Origin: Elusimicrobiota bacterium
GTDB taxonomy: Bacteria > Elusimicrobiota > Elusimicrobia > Elusimicrobiales > UBA9959
Reading direction: 5' to 3'
Assembly: GCA_009773155.1 (NCBI GenBank)
Contig: WOVA01000004.1
Location: forward strand, 38,902 to 102,901
Length of the DNA: 64,000 nucleotides
The translations under genes were made by a program, and so were the position numbers. Position 1 is the first letter of the stretch. The number at the start of each line of letters is the position of its first letter. This document shows positions 1 to 9,046 of the stretch, piece by piece. The notes beneath the pieces were generated by a model. That model saw only the letters and a list, made by a program, of their open reading frames with translations, was not told the origin of the DNA and searched no databases.

Positions 1-935
1 AGGGCGTAGTCGACCCCGATGCCGTAGCCCAGCGACTGGGCCGTGTAGATGCCCACGCCGAAGCTCCAGCCGCTGGCCTCGGTGAGGCCGAACCGGTCCA
101 GGGATTCGTCGTAGCTCTTGCCGAAATCGCTGGTGCCCGTATACCCCGCCCGGAAAGACACCTTGCCGACCTGCAGCAATTCCTCCGGCAGGCTGAACTC
201 CACGCCGCCGCCCAGGCTGGCCGCGCCGCGGTCGCTGTACTTCTTGTTCTCCACTACGAAAGTGAAGAAGGGGTTGGGAGAGAAGACGGCCCCCAGCCGC
301 TGTATCTGCACCACTTCCTTCTCGCTGCCGGAATAGTTCTGGCCGCTCCAGCCGAGGGAGAGCTTGCGCCCCAGCCGCAGCGAGGCGCCGAGGTCGAAGA
401 CGTAGTTCCGGTAGGACGCGCTGTGATTGTCCTCCAGCACGCTCTTGACCGAGGCGCCCAGCGAGAACCTCTCCAGGAAGAAGGACTTGGCCAGCGCCAG
501 CGTGGCGTAGGCGTTATTCACCTTGACGTCGGCGGAGTGCTGCCGTATGCCGGCGGAATCGCGCACGTCGAAATCCTCTATGCTGTAATAGGCGACGTTG
601 AGGCCGATGACCGACTGGCCTATCGGGTGGACATAGGCCAGGTACTGGCCGCCGTAGCCGCCGAACCAGCTGAGGTAGGAGAAGCTGAACTCGCGCAGCT
701 GCGAGGTGGCGATGCCCGCGGGGTTTATGTTAAGAGCCTCGGCGCCCTCCACCAGGGCCGCGCCTGAGTTGCCCAGCGCCTGCGCCCTGGGCGAGCCCGT
801 GGGGATCTTCATGAACACGGCCCCATAGGCGCCCGCGCTCGCGTCCGCGGCGCTGAGCGGCGCCGGCGGGCAGCAGAGCGCCGCCGCCAGCAGCGCCGCG
901 GGCAGCCCCGCATATGAACGTTTCATGTTCTTCAT
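1..935 (-). CDS. PorV/PorQ (UPF0164)-like outer-membrane protein, C-terminus beyond window edge
   Basis: Missing from ORF track because it runs off the left edge. Minus-strand reading from ATG at 935 gives MKNMKRSYAGLPAALLAAALCCPPAPLSAADASAGAYGAVFMKIPTGSPRAQALGNSGAALVEGAEALNINPAGIA..., with signal peptide and the 'ARAxALGxAGxAxxxxxxAxxxNPAGxA' pattern typical of this family. Confidence 0.8.
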   Translation of the reverse strand, partial: MKNMKRSYAGLPAALLAAALCCPPAPLSAADASAGAYGAVFMKIPTGSPRAQALGNSGAALVEGAEALNINPAGIATSQLREFSFSYLSWFGGYGGQYLAYVHPIGQSVIGLNVAYYSIEDFDVRDSAGIRQHSADVKVNNAYATLALAKSFFLERFSLGASVKSVLEDNHSASYRNYVFDLGASLRLGRKLSLGWSGQNYSGSEKEVVQIQRLGAVFSPNPFFTFVVENKKYSDRGAASLGGGVEFSLPEELLQVGKVSFRAGYTGTSDFGKSYDESLDRFGLTEASGWSFGVGIYTAQSLGYGIGVDYA

Positions 936-964
936 AAATTCCGCCTTTATCCCGGTTCACCGTC

Positions 965-3900
965 TTAGGGTATAAGTATCTTCTTCACGGTCTGGCAAAT
1001 TTCCATGGTGCCCTGCGTCGCCTCGAAGCGCAGCACGACGAAATAGACGCCCTGCGCCACGGCAGCGCCGGCCATGTTGACGCGCGGCCAGAAATGCTCC
1101 ACGGCATTGTCGCCCTCCTGGGCGCCGAAATCGTACTTATAGACCTGGTCGCCGGCCAGGTTGTACATCTTCAGGCTTATAGTGCCGCTTATCGGCGCCC
1201 AGAGCCTGAACCTGCCCGAGGTTCCGGTGTAAGGGTTGGGATAGAAGTAGGAGCCCGCCTGGAAATCCCCGCAGAGGTCGGCGACCCCGCCCTTGGTCAG
1301 CGGGATATTGGCGGTCACCACGTCGTCGGCCAGCGCCCCGGTATTGGCGACGGCGCCGGTGAGCGTGTTGATGTTGGACGTGTCGGTGGAGCCGTAGATC
1401 TGGAACACATAGGTGCCGTCGGGGACCCTGGTCAGCGTCAGGTCCGTGCCGTCCCAGTATTCCGTTATGGGCGTGCGGGCCGGCCGCACCCCTATGATGC
1501 GCTTGACTATGGTGCCGGAGACCTCCGCGCCGGGATCGGCCAGGTTGTGGCGGCCGGTGCCGGGCTTGTAGATTTTGGTCGCCACCTTCATCGCCTCCGA
1601 GACCTGGTAGGAGATGATGGCCGGGTTCTCCGCCGTCAGGGGGACTATCGAGACGTCGTAAATGCGCAGCGGGAATACGTCTATGGTCATCTGGGCCGTG
1701 GCGCGGGAGGTAAGCTGCGCCTGCAGGTCCTCGGCCATGATGCGCACGTTATAGGCGCCGCCCGGCACATAATTGCCGTTGTCGTCCTTGCCGTCCCAGT
1801 ATTCCTGGTAGATCATGTCGCCGTCGCGTATGCCGCCGCTGACTATATTGGCCTTCACCTTCATCGGGATGTCCAGCGTCAGGATCTGCACCGTGACCGA
1901 GCTCTGTCGGTTGAGCGCGTAGGTTATCTCGTAGGGAGGCAGCTTCACCACGTCGCTGGAATTATGCATGGCCGGGATATTCGGGATCACGTCGAAGCCG
2001 GAGAAGATTATCTGGCCGCGGGTCACGTCGATATAGCCGCTGACCCTGTCGGTGGCGTAGAGCATCTGGGCGCCGGCCGTGCCGCTGCTCTTGCCGACCA
2101 GCGTGAACGGGTAGCGGCCGTCGGGGACCAGGTACCCGTCCATGTCGCGGCCGTCCCAGTATTCCGTGATGCGGAAACGGCCGGGCCTGACGCCCGAAAC
2201 GCGGTAAACCGGGTCCGGCACACCGCTTTCCCAGGGCCAGTTATTGGCGGCTATGGTGGTGCCGGCCGGATAGACTTTCAGGTCCACCCACAGGGTCTGC
2301 GACATCTCGAAACTGACCGAGGCCAGGGCGGTGGTGCCGCCCAGCAGCGAGCCGCTGCGCACGTCCACTATGCGGAACATATTCACCGGGATTATTGCCG
2401 TGACCGTGGAGATCTTGGCCGAGGCGCAGAGCAGCGGATCGGTGGTGGCCAGCTCGGCCAGGTAGGTGCCGCTGGACACGTAGTTGCCGGCATTGTCCTT
2501 GCCGTCCCAGAGATCGCGGTTGGAGAAATTGGCGAAGCGCACCTCGTTCTGCACCAGCCGCCTCACCACCGTGACGCCGTCCATCGCCTTGATGGTCAGG
2601 TTCACCAGCGCGTCCCGCTGGGGCGTATAACGGAAATAGAACGGGTCCAGGCCGGCCGCGGTGGGGCTGGAGCCTATGACCGTGGAGGACGGCGTCAGCA
2701 GGTTGAGCGGCAGCCCCCGCGCGACCGGCACCACGCCGACCATGGTCTTGCTGGTCCTCACCGTCCAGCCGCCGGACGGCAGCTCGGCCCAGATGGCGTA
2801 GACATAATCGCCGTCGCAGACGGGTCTGCCGGCGGAATCGCGGCCGTCCCAGAAGGTGGAGACCGTCGTCCGCCTGTCCTTCTGCTCGGTCATCAGCCGC
2901 AGCAGCTGCCCGCTGGAGATGACCGGCGGAGAGGTGTTGATACCGGTGAAACTGGTGCCCGGCGAATAGATGCCGACATACACGGTGGCCGCCTCGGTCA
3001 GCATATAGCTGATGGTGGCCAGGTCCGTGGACGAGACGCCCAGCGGCTTTATGGCCACGTCGGTGATCTGGAGAGGGTCGAGCGAGATGAAGGTGGTGGC
3101 GCCCCAGGCTATGTCCCGGCCGAAAAAGTCGTAGCCCTCGGCGTTTATATAAGCCGCGTAAACGCCGGACGGCAGCATGCGGCCCTGGTTGTCCCGGCCG
3201 TCCCAGAAGTCGCCGTTGGTCAGCGTGCCGTCGGGCGTGCCCTCGCCCACCCTGGGCAGACCGTCGACGATGGTCCTGGCCAGGGGGCCGAAAGACGTGG
3301 CGCCGGTGGGGTATATCTTTATGGTGGTGGTGGCGTCCTTGGAGAGTCTGTAAAGGATATTGTACGGCTGGGCGGCCACCCCGGTTATCCTGCCGACGAC
3401 CGTCGGACTGGAGCGGACGGAGTGGACATTGATGACGTCCACGCTTATCGGGTACTGGCTCTCTCCGGGATAGGCCGCGGTCTTGGAGATGGAGATATTG
3501 CCGGCCTGCTGGCTGACCTCGTTGGTCTCGACCTTGACCCGGAAACCGTACTGACCGTTGGTCTTGCCGAAGATGCCGTTGATATTGTAGCTGCCGTCCC
3601 AGGCCGTGCAGTAATAGTGGCCGGCACCACCAACCGTCTGTATGCTTATAGCACCGGTGAGCTGGGAGCAGGTGCCTACATTGCTGATGTTGATGGTCTT
3701 GAGCGGCGGGGTGGAGGCCGGGTCCAGCGGATTGCCGCCGGGGCCGAACTTGAAGATCTCGTAATAGAGCTCGTTTACGCCGAAGGTGGTGGGGGTGCTG
3801 GGCACCACGCACTGTATCTGCGCGCAGAGCTTGAGGCAGCCGCCCGGGTATGCGGCGGCCGCCCTGGGCCGGTCGTATTCTATCTTGGCCGACCAGATAT

Positions 3901-4108
3901 TGGGGTCTCCGGTAGGGCCATTGGTAAAAAAAGAGTAATTGTTGCCGCTGGAGGCGCTGGGATCGGTGGTGGCGTTGCACCAGGAATTCGCCACCGAGGT
4001 GTCGTAACGAACTTGCATATCGGAAATATAGAGCTGCTGGGCCAGGGCCGGGGAAGCGGACAATAGCCCCGCCGCCGCGAGTATAGCCGCCAAAATCCTG
4101 TTTTTCAT
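965..4108 (-). CDS. Large secreted protein with repeated FlgD Ig-like domains
   Basis: Signal peptide MKNRILAAILAAAGLLSASPALAQ; repeated motif 'E/D/T-Y/F-WDGRDxxGxxVPxGxY' (FlgD_ig-like) at least 6 times; C-terminal 'FYPNPYTGTSGRFRLWAPISGTISLKMYNLAGDQVY' sorting-type domain. Confidence 0.8.
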   Translation of the reverse strand: MKNRILAAILAAAGLLSASPALAQQLYISDMQVRYDTSVANSWCNATTDPSASSGNNYSFFTNGPTGDPNIWSAKIEYDRPRAAAAYPGGCLKLCAQIQCVVPSTPTTFGVNELYYEIFKFGPGGNPLDPASTPPLKTINISNVGTCSQLTGAISIQTVGGAGHYYCTAWDGSYNINGIFGKTNGQYGFRVKVETNEVSQQAGNISISKTAAYPGESQYPISVDVINVHSVRSSPTVVGRITGVAAQPYNILYRLSKDATTTIKIYPTGATSFGPLARTIVDGLPRVGEGTPDGTLTNGDFWDGRDNQGRMLPSGVYAAYINAEGYDFFGRDIAWGATTFISLDPLQITDVAIKPLGVSSTDLATISYMLTEAATVYVGIYSPGTSFTGINTSPPVISSGQLLRLMTEQKDRRTTVSTFWDGRDSAGRPVCDGDYVYAIWAELPSGGWTVRTSKTMVGVVPVARGLPLNLLTPSSTVIGSSPTAAGLDPFYFRYTPQRDALVNLTIKAMDGVTVVRRLVQNEVRFANFSNRDLWDGKDNAGNYVSSGTYLAELATTDPLLCASAKISTVTAIIPVNMFRIVDVRSGSLLGGTTALASVSFEMSQTLWVDLKVYPAGTTIAANNWPWESGVPDPVYRVSGVRPGRFRITEYWDGRDMDGYLVPDGRYPFTLVGKSSGTAGAQMLYATDRVSGYIDVTRGQIIFSGFDVIPNIPAMHNSSDVVKLPPYEITYALNRQSSVTVQILTLDIPMKVKANIVSGGIRDGDMIYQEYWDGKDDNGNYVPGGAYNVRIMAEDLQAQLTSRATAQMTIDVFPLRIYDVSIVPLTAENPAIISYQVSEAMKVATKIYKPGTGRHNLADPGAEVSGTIVKRIIGVRPARTPITEYWDGTDLTLTRVPDGTYVFQIYGSTDTSNINTLTGAVANTGALADDVVTANIPLTKGGVADLCGDFQAGSYFYPNPYTGTSGRFRLWAPISGTISLKMYNLAGDQVYKYDFGAQEGDNAVEHFWPRVNMAGAAVAQGVYFVVLRFEATQGTMEICQTVKKILIP

Positions 4109-4126
4109 AATCTCAGGCTCCGTAAA

Positions 4127-4216
4127 AAGGGGACATAATACTTAATTCCCCTCTGTTTTCTCTGCTCAGATCCGTTGTCCATCCCGATACAAGGGAATTA
4201 AGTATTGTGTCCCCTT
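4127..4216. repeat. Intergenic inverted repeat (element I1): 24-bp arms AAGGGGACATAATACTTAATTCCC / GGGAATTAAGTATTGTGTCCCCTT
   Basis: Arms 4127-4150 and 4193-4216 are reverse complements with 1 mismatch; 42-nt spacer. Confidence 0.9.
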
Positions 4217-4253
4217 AATATCCCGTAATTCTCGCATTTTGACGTCTCGTCAA

Positions 4254-6023
4254 TCAATACAACTTCACGCCGCTTTTCCTGAGTTCCAGCAGCGAGGAAT
4301 CCCGGGCTTTCTCCAGAGTCCAGAACTCCTTGCCGGCCGGTCGTATAACTCCCGGCACCTGGGGCGGCAGTGCCGCTGTTCCGTCCAGCCAGAAGCCCTC
4401 TACGGCGGGGCCCATATCCCTTGAAGCGGATTTCCTAAAACCCTGATGGGTGAAATCGTATATGCCCAGGGCGCCGCTGCCGTCAAGGACCCAGAGCCGG
4501 CCGCCGGCCCATTGCATGGCCTTTACGGTCTTGACGCCTTTTATCTCGTAGCTGGCGAGCGCCCCCCTGGCCGGGTCGGGGCCGTGGCGGTAGAACAGGC
4601 CCGAGGCGGCGTCGAAGGACCAGAGGCTGTGGCCGTCGTGGGCCAGGCCCTGCGGCGCGGGGCCGGGGGTGCGGACGCTGTCGAGTTCGCGGCCGGAGAC
4701 GGCTTCCTTGCGCACCAGCCGGAGCTGGGCCAGGTCCAGCGCCCAGACCGAGCCGGGCACGGGAGCCGCGGCGGCGGCGCGCAAAGGAACGGCGGCGGAC
4801 CCATCCAGGCGCCTGAGCGTGGCCATATCCTTGCGGTCCCTGAGGACCAGGCCGCTCTCCCAGTCGGCCAGCCAGAGGCCCTCCTCGGAGCCTGCTATAT
4901 AAGATACTCCTTTAAGGTCCAGGGGCCAGGACTGCAGCAGGGTGAAATGGGGTTTGGAGCGGTAATCGCGGATATAGAAAGCGGCGCCCGCCAGCAGCAG
5001 CAGGGCGGCGCCGGCCATCATGAAAGCGCGGCGCAGGCCGCGGGTCCGCTCTACCGGGCCGGAGGGAGTGGCGACGAAGACCTTGGGCAGCTCGACGCCC
5101 TTGAGCGCGTATAGCTGCAGTACCTGCGTGACTTTCTGCGACCACTCGGAGGAATCTTTCAGGACCTTTGTGAGCCCCTCGGCGTAGCCGAGCCCCTTCT
5201 CTTCCTCGCCGCGCAGCTTCTCCAGCCAGGCCTGGCGCTCGGAGCGCAGGCGCTCCTCCCAGACGGCGAATTCCTGGCGATGGGTCTCCCAGACCGAGCG
5301 CTCGCGCTCCCAGAGTTCCTTCCACTGGGTACGCTCGGCGTCCCAGGCGGACCTGGCGGCGGAGAGCTCTTCGGCCATCCCGGAATTCTTGCGCTCCAGC
5401 TCCTTGATCCGGCGGGCGGCCTCGGCGCGCTCCTTGCGCTCGGCCAGCAGCTCGGAGAGCGTGGCTTCTACGGCGGCCTTGGCGTCGGAAAGTCGCTTCT
5501 CCAGCGCGGCGGCGGCGTCGCGCAGACCGGCGGACTCCACGTTGGTCTCGCCGTGCTTGCGGCGATGCTCGTCGCGCTCGCGGGTCAGGGCCTCTATCCG
5601 GGCGCCCAGCTCGCGCAGCTCGTGCTTGCTCCTCTCGAGCACCTCCTGCAGCAGGCGCACCTCCTTGTGATGGGAGGCCTTCTGCTCGCGGAGCACCTTG
5701 CGGGTCTCCTCCAGGTTCAGGGCGGTATTGAGCTGCTCGGTGACCAGCTTCTCGCGGGCCTCCGTGTAATGCTGTTTGAGCTCGGCCAGGTGGGCGCGGG
5801 TCTCCGTAAGCTGGAAGGAGAGGTCGCGGAGATTGAGCTCCTTGGCGGAGAGCAGGCGCTCCCAGTCGGCCTGGGCCTTGCCGTAATTATCCTTGAGGAA
5901 CCGGACGGTCTCGACCGAGGATTCGCGCATCTCGGGCATGGGCGGCGCCGTCGGAGGCAGGTCCGTCCCCGAAACGCGCTTCCAGACCTCGGATATTCTC
6001 TTGTCCAGCTCGGAATTTTCCAT
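4254..6023 (-). CDS. Coiled-coil protein with one TM segment and C-terminal propeller-like region
   Basis: Long E/K/R/L-rich coiled coil, TM 'AFMMAGAALLLLAGAAFYI', C-terminal repetitive W/G-rich segments. Confidence 0.65.
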   Translation of the reverse strand: MENSELDKRISEVWKRVSGTDLPPTAPPMPEMRESSVETVRFLKDNYGKAQADWERLLSAKELNLRDLSFQLTETRAHLAELKQHYTEAREKLVTEQLNTALNLEETRKVLREQKASHHKEVRLLQEVLERSKHELRELGARIEALTRERDEHRRKHGETNVESAGLRDAAAALEKRLSDAKAAVEATLSELLAERKERAEAARRIKELERKNSGMAEELSAARSAWDAERTQWKELWERERSVWETHRQEFAVWEERLRSERQAWLEKLRGEEEKGLGYAEGLTKVLKDSSEWSQKVTQVLQLYALKGVELPKVFVATPSGPVERTRGLRRAFMMAGAALLLLAGAAFYIRDYRSKPHFTLLQSWPLDLKGVSYIAGSEEGLWLADWESGLVLRDRKDMATLRRLDGSAAVPLRAAAAAPVPGSVWALDLAQLRLVRKEAVSGRELDSVRTPGPAPQGLAHDGHSLWSFDAASGLFYRHGPDPARGALASYEIKGVKTVKAMQWAGGRLWVLDGSGALGIYDFTHQGFRKSASRDMGPAVEGFWLDGTAALPPQVPGVIRPAGKEFWTLEKARDSSLLELRKSGVKLY

Positions 6024-6153
6024 AAAAGGCCGCGGGCTGCTGGCCCGGCGGTCACATTATTCTACAAGGGAAGCCGTTAAGGGGCGGTGAAATAATTGTG
6101 AACAAAAAGTTACAGTTGCGCTAAACCAGACGGCCAGGCTATGCCTTGTGCCG

Positions 6154-7566
6154 CTATTTTCCCATCAGCGACTGCAGTTCCACCGTGGCCCGGCTGATAT
6201 CTATGCCCGAATCCTGGTACTGGCCTATGACCCGGCCCAGCGCGGCCCGCAGGCTCTCGGGCGGGGCTCCCCCCCCCTTCATCTTCAGGTAGGCCTCGAA
6301 ATCAAGGCTGAACTGGTAGGAGAGCTGGGTCAGCTTGTCCTTACGGCGCTTCTCTTCCAGCGCCTTCAGCTCGGCCGCGGCGCGGCGCTGGCGCTCCAGG
6401 GCGTCCTCCACGCGCCGCTTCTGGTCGCCGGCCATCGCGGCGCGCTCGGACTCGGAGGCGAACATCGAGTTGAGCGAGACGAACTCCCGGCGCAGGAAAT
6501 CCAGCTCGTCCTTGAGGGCCCGCTCGCGCAGCGAGGCCTCGTCGAGGGCCGACAGCAGGTCGCGCCGGTACTTCATCTCCCTCTGCAGGAGGTTCTCCCA
6601 CTCGCGCGAGGCGTCCCTGTCGCCGAAGCGCAGGTTGAGCGTCAGCGCGTGGCCGACGCCCTGCCCGCCGCTGAGCGGCAGCATGAAGGCGTAGGAGAAG
6701 TCGGACTCGGCCAGCCGCCAGCCGGCGCCCAGCGCCAGCAGCGACGAGGCGTCGCCCAGGTGCAGCCCTCCCCTGGCCAGCAGCGCGCCGCGCCTGAGAA
6801 AATGCCAGGCCCGCTCCGCGCCGGAACTGAGCGTGTAGGTGACGCCCTGCCCGGCGGAATCGGAACGGCGGGTAAAGTCCATGGCCAGCCGGTAATGCCT
6901 GGCCTCCTGGGCGGCGCCCAGCTTGTAGATCCTGGGAGAGTTGTCCGCCAGCGTGCCGGTCTCGAAAGAGGGATTGCCCAGGTTCAGTATCGAGAAGCCG
7001 TAGGATATCCCCTCTTCCCCCCTGTACACCGCGCCCAGGTCCAGCCCGGGATTGCTGACCGCTTCCTCGCTGGGGATATGCGTAAGCTGCTGCATCCTGA
7101 AATTGACGCCCAGGTCCAGCGAGCCGCCGGAGACGCGCATCAGCTGCCAGCTGGACCAGCCCAGCGCGATGTCGCGCTGGCGGGCCGGATCAGGGCGGCT
7201 TTGTCCGCTGTCGGTGCCCGGAGCTCTGCGACGGGCCAGCGAGCCGGTGCGGTAGCGCACGGCCCCCGTGAAGGTCCCCTGCCGGCCCTTCAGCAGCAGC
7301 GGATGGCGCAGGTCGAAGGAGTAGTCGCTGAAATCGTAAGGCCCGCTGGGCAGGCGTAAGGACGACAGGTAATGGGCGCCGGCGACGGTCTTGCGGGTAC
7401 TGCCGGCCGCGGCGGGGTTGAGCAGGCCGTGGCCGTCCAGGACCGAACCCGACCAGGCCATGGCCGCCTGGTCCGCGCCCAGGCCGACGTCCTCGAAGAC
7501 CGCGGACGCGGGAGGGGCCGCCAGCGTCAGGGCCAGCAGGACCGTGAAGAGCGGTTTATTTCGCAT
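6154..7566 (-). CDS. Secreted beta-barrel (PorV-like) protein with C-terminal coiled coil
   Basis: Start trimmed from 7707 to ATG 7566: MRNKPLFTVLLALTLAAPPASAVFEDVGLGADQAAMAWSG...LLNPAAAG. Contains repeat element B1. Confidence 0.7.
   Translation of the reverse strand: MRNKPLFTVLLALTLAAPPASAVFEDVGLGADQAAMAWSGSVLDGHGLLNPAAAGSTRKTVAGAHYLSSLRLPSGPYDFSDYSFDLRHPLLLKGRQGTFTGAVRYRTGSLARRRAPGTDSGQSRPDPARQRDIALGWSSWQLMRVSGGSLDLGVNFRMQQLTHIPSEEAVSNPGLDLGAVYRGEEGISYGFSILNLGNPSFETGTLADNSPRIYKLGAAQEARHYRLAMDFTRRSDSAGQGVTYTLSSGAERAWHFLRRGALLARGGLHLGDASSLLALGAGWRLAESDFSYAFMLPLSGGQGVGHALTLNLRFGDRDASREWENLLQREMKYRRDLLSALDEASLRERALKDELDFLRREFVSLNSMFASESERAAMAGDQKRRVEDALERQRRAAAELKALEEKRRKDKLTQLSYQFSLDFEAYLKMKGGGAPPESLRAALGRVIGQYQDSGIDISRATVELQSLMGK
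7183..7237. repeat. Family B intragenic repeat, copy B1
   Basis: GGCCGGATCAGGGCGGCTTTGTCCGCTGTCGGTGCCCGGAGCTCTGCGACGGGCC; few mismatches to B2. Confidence 0.88.
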
Positions 7567-9046
7567 CGGGCGCGGCCTCCGCCGCCTTTTCGTCGAACAG
7601 CATGATGGACCCCCGGCCGCCGGACTTGACCTTGTAGAGCGCCTCGTCGGCCTTGCGCAGCAGTTCCTCGGTGGACGAGGCGTCGTGCGGGAACACCGAG
7701 ATGCCAACGCTCAGCGACACCTGCAGCTCGCGGTTGCGGGAGAACGGCACCGGGATCTTGAGGTCGCGTATCTCAGCGGCCAGGCGCTCGCAGAGTTTCC
7801 TGGCGTCGAAGGCGCCGGTCTCGGGCAGCAGTATGAGTATCTCGTCGCCGCCGTAGCGGCAGGGGAAGTCGATCTTGCGGAGGTTGCCCAATATGACGCG
7901 GCCGACCTCCTTGAGCACCTTGTCGCCGATCTGGTGGCCGTAGGTGTCGTTGATCTCCTTGAAATAGTCGAGGTCTATCCAGGCCAGCGCCATCGGCTTG
8001 CGCGAGCGCTCGGCGCGGTAGAACTCCTCCTGGAAGCGCTGCATGAAATACCTGCGCAGCGGCAGCCTGGTCAGCTCGTCGTGCAGCGAGAGCTCCTCCA
8101 CCTTGTCGAAGAGCTTCACGTTGTCAACGGCCAGCGCGATCTGTCCGGCGAAGGACTTCAGCATCGAAAGGTCGGCGGGGTCTATCTTGTGCTGCGAAAG
8201 TATGTTGTCGACTATCAGCAGGCCGATGGTGGAGCCCTGCACGACCAGCGGCAGGTACAGCACGCATTCGCGGTAGCGGTCCATGAAAGCGCCGGTGCTC
8301 TTGCCCAGCACTATATCGGCGAAGCGGTGCGCGCCCGGCTCCAGCGGTATCTCGTCGTAGGAGATGCTTTTGACCTGGCCGCGGATGTCGGCGCTGTACT
8401 CGCCCTTGAGCTTATTGGCGCCCTTGTCGATGAGGTAGAGGCGCACGCGGTCGAAGCCGAAATATTTCTGTACGCCGGTCAGGATATGCTTGAAGCTCTC
8501 GCGCACGCGTATGGAGGTGGCGAAGATCTCGGTCAGCTCGGCCACGGCGGCCATGCCGCGCTCGTGGCGGCGGGAGAGTTCGGCGTATTCGGCGCGGTAG
8601 TAATGCCTCACCAGGTTCCGGACCATGGTCTGCGCGCCCTGGCGCTCGCGGTCGCGGAAGCCGCGCTTGCCGTGCAGCCGCTCGGCGCGGATGACGCCGG
8701 AGCGCTGCGGCCCGGGGACGCCGGCCTGGCCTTCCAGCGAGAACGGGATATAGAGATGGTGCATGCCGGGCAGGCGCGCCGCGTGCGAGCGGCCGCGCAG
8801 TATGGCCTGGCCCAGCGGAGAGGCCTGGTCCAAGCGGATGTTCTCCTCGTGCTCGAAGACGAGGCCGTGCTTGTAGCGCAGCTTCAGGCCCAGCAGCGAC
8901 TTCTTGAGGTCCGGCTCGAAGAACGCCACTCCGTCCAGGGAATAGGCCGCGGCCAGTTCCCTGAGCAGGTGGCCGAAGAAGGCGTTGGGCCCGGTCAGGA
9001 CCGCCTTCTCCAGTTCTTCGTAGATATCGTGCTCTTTCTTTTTCAT
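7556..9046 (-). CDS. GAF-domain diguanylate cyclase (GGDEI A-site)
   Basis: GAF-like N-terminus and 'DELTRLPLRRYFMQRFQEEFYRAERSRKPMALAWIDLDYFKEINDTYGHQIGDKVLKEVG...CRYGGDEILILLPETG'. Start trimmed to ATG 9046 (MKKKEHDIYEELE). Confidence 0.88.
   Translation of the reverse strand: MKKKEHDIYEELEKAVLTGPNAFFGHLLRELAAAYSLDGVAFFEPDLKKSLLGLKLRYKHGLVFEHEENIRLDQASPLGQAILRGRSHAARLPGMHHLYIPFSLEGQAGVPGPQRSGVIRAERLHGKRGFRDRERQGAQTMVRNLVRHYYRAEYAELSRRHERGMAAVAELTEIFATSIRVRESFKHILTGVQKYFGFDRVRLYLIDKGANKLKGEYSADIRGQVKSISYDEIPLEPGAHRFADIVLGKSTGAFMDRYRECVLYLPLVVQGSTIGLLIVDNILSQHKIDPADLSMLKSFAGQIALAVDNVKLFDKVEELSLHDELTRLPLRRYFMQRFQEEFYRAERSRKPMALAWIDLDYFKEINDTYGHQIGDKVLKEVGRVILGNLRKIDFPCRYGGDEILILLPETGAFDARKLCERLAAEIRDLKIPVPFSRNRELQVSLSVGISVFPHDASSTEELLRKADEALYKVKSGGRGSIMLFDEKAAEAAPDAK

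Noticed and set aside
1094-4066. 990-aa plus-strand ORF
   Set aside because: Antisense shadow of the FlgD-repeat gene in high-GC DNA; no signal peptide or domain, composition V/G/A/H/R-biased. The same applies to other long antisense ORFs (e.g. 19593-21806, 32413-34260, 44717-46582, 49376-50911, 54319-55953).
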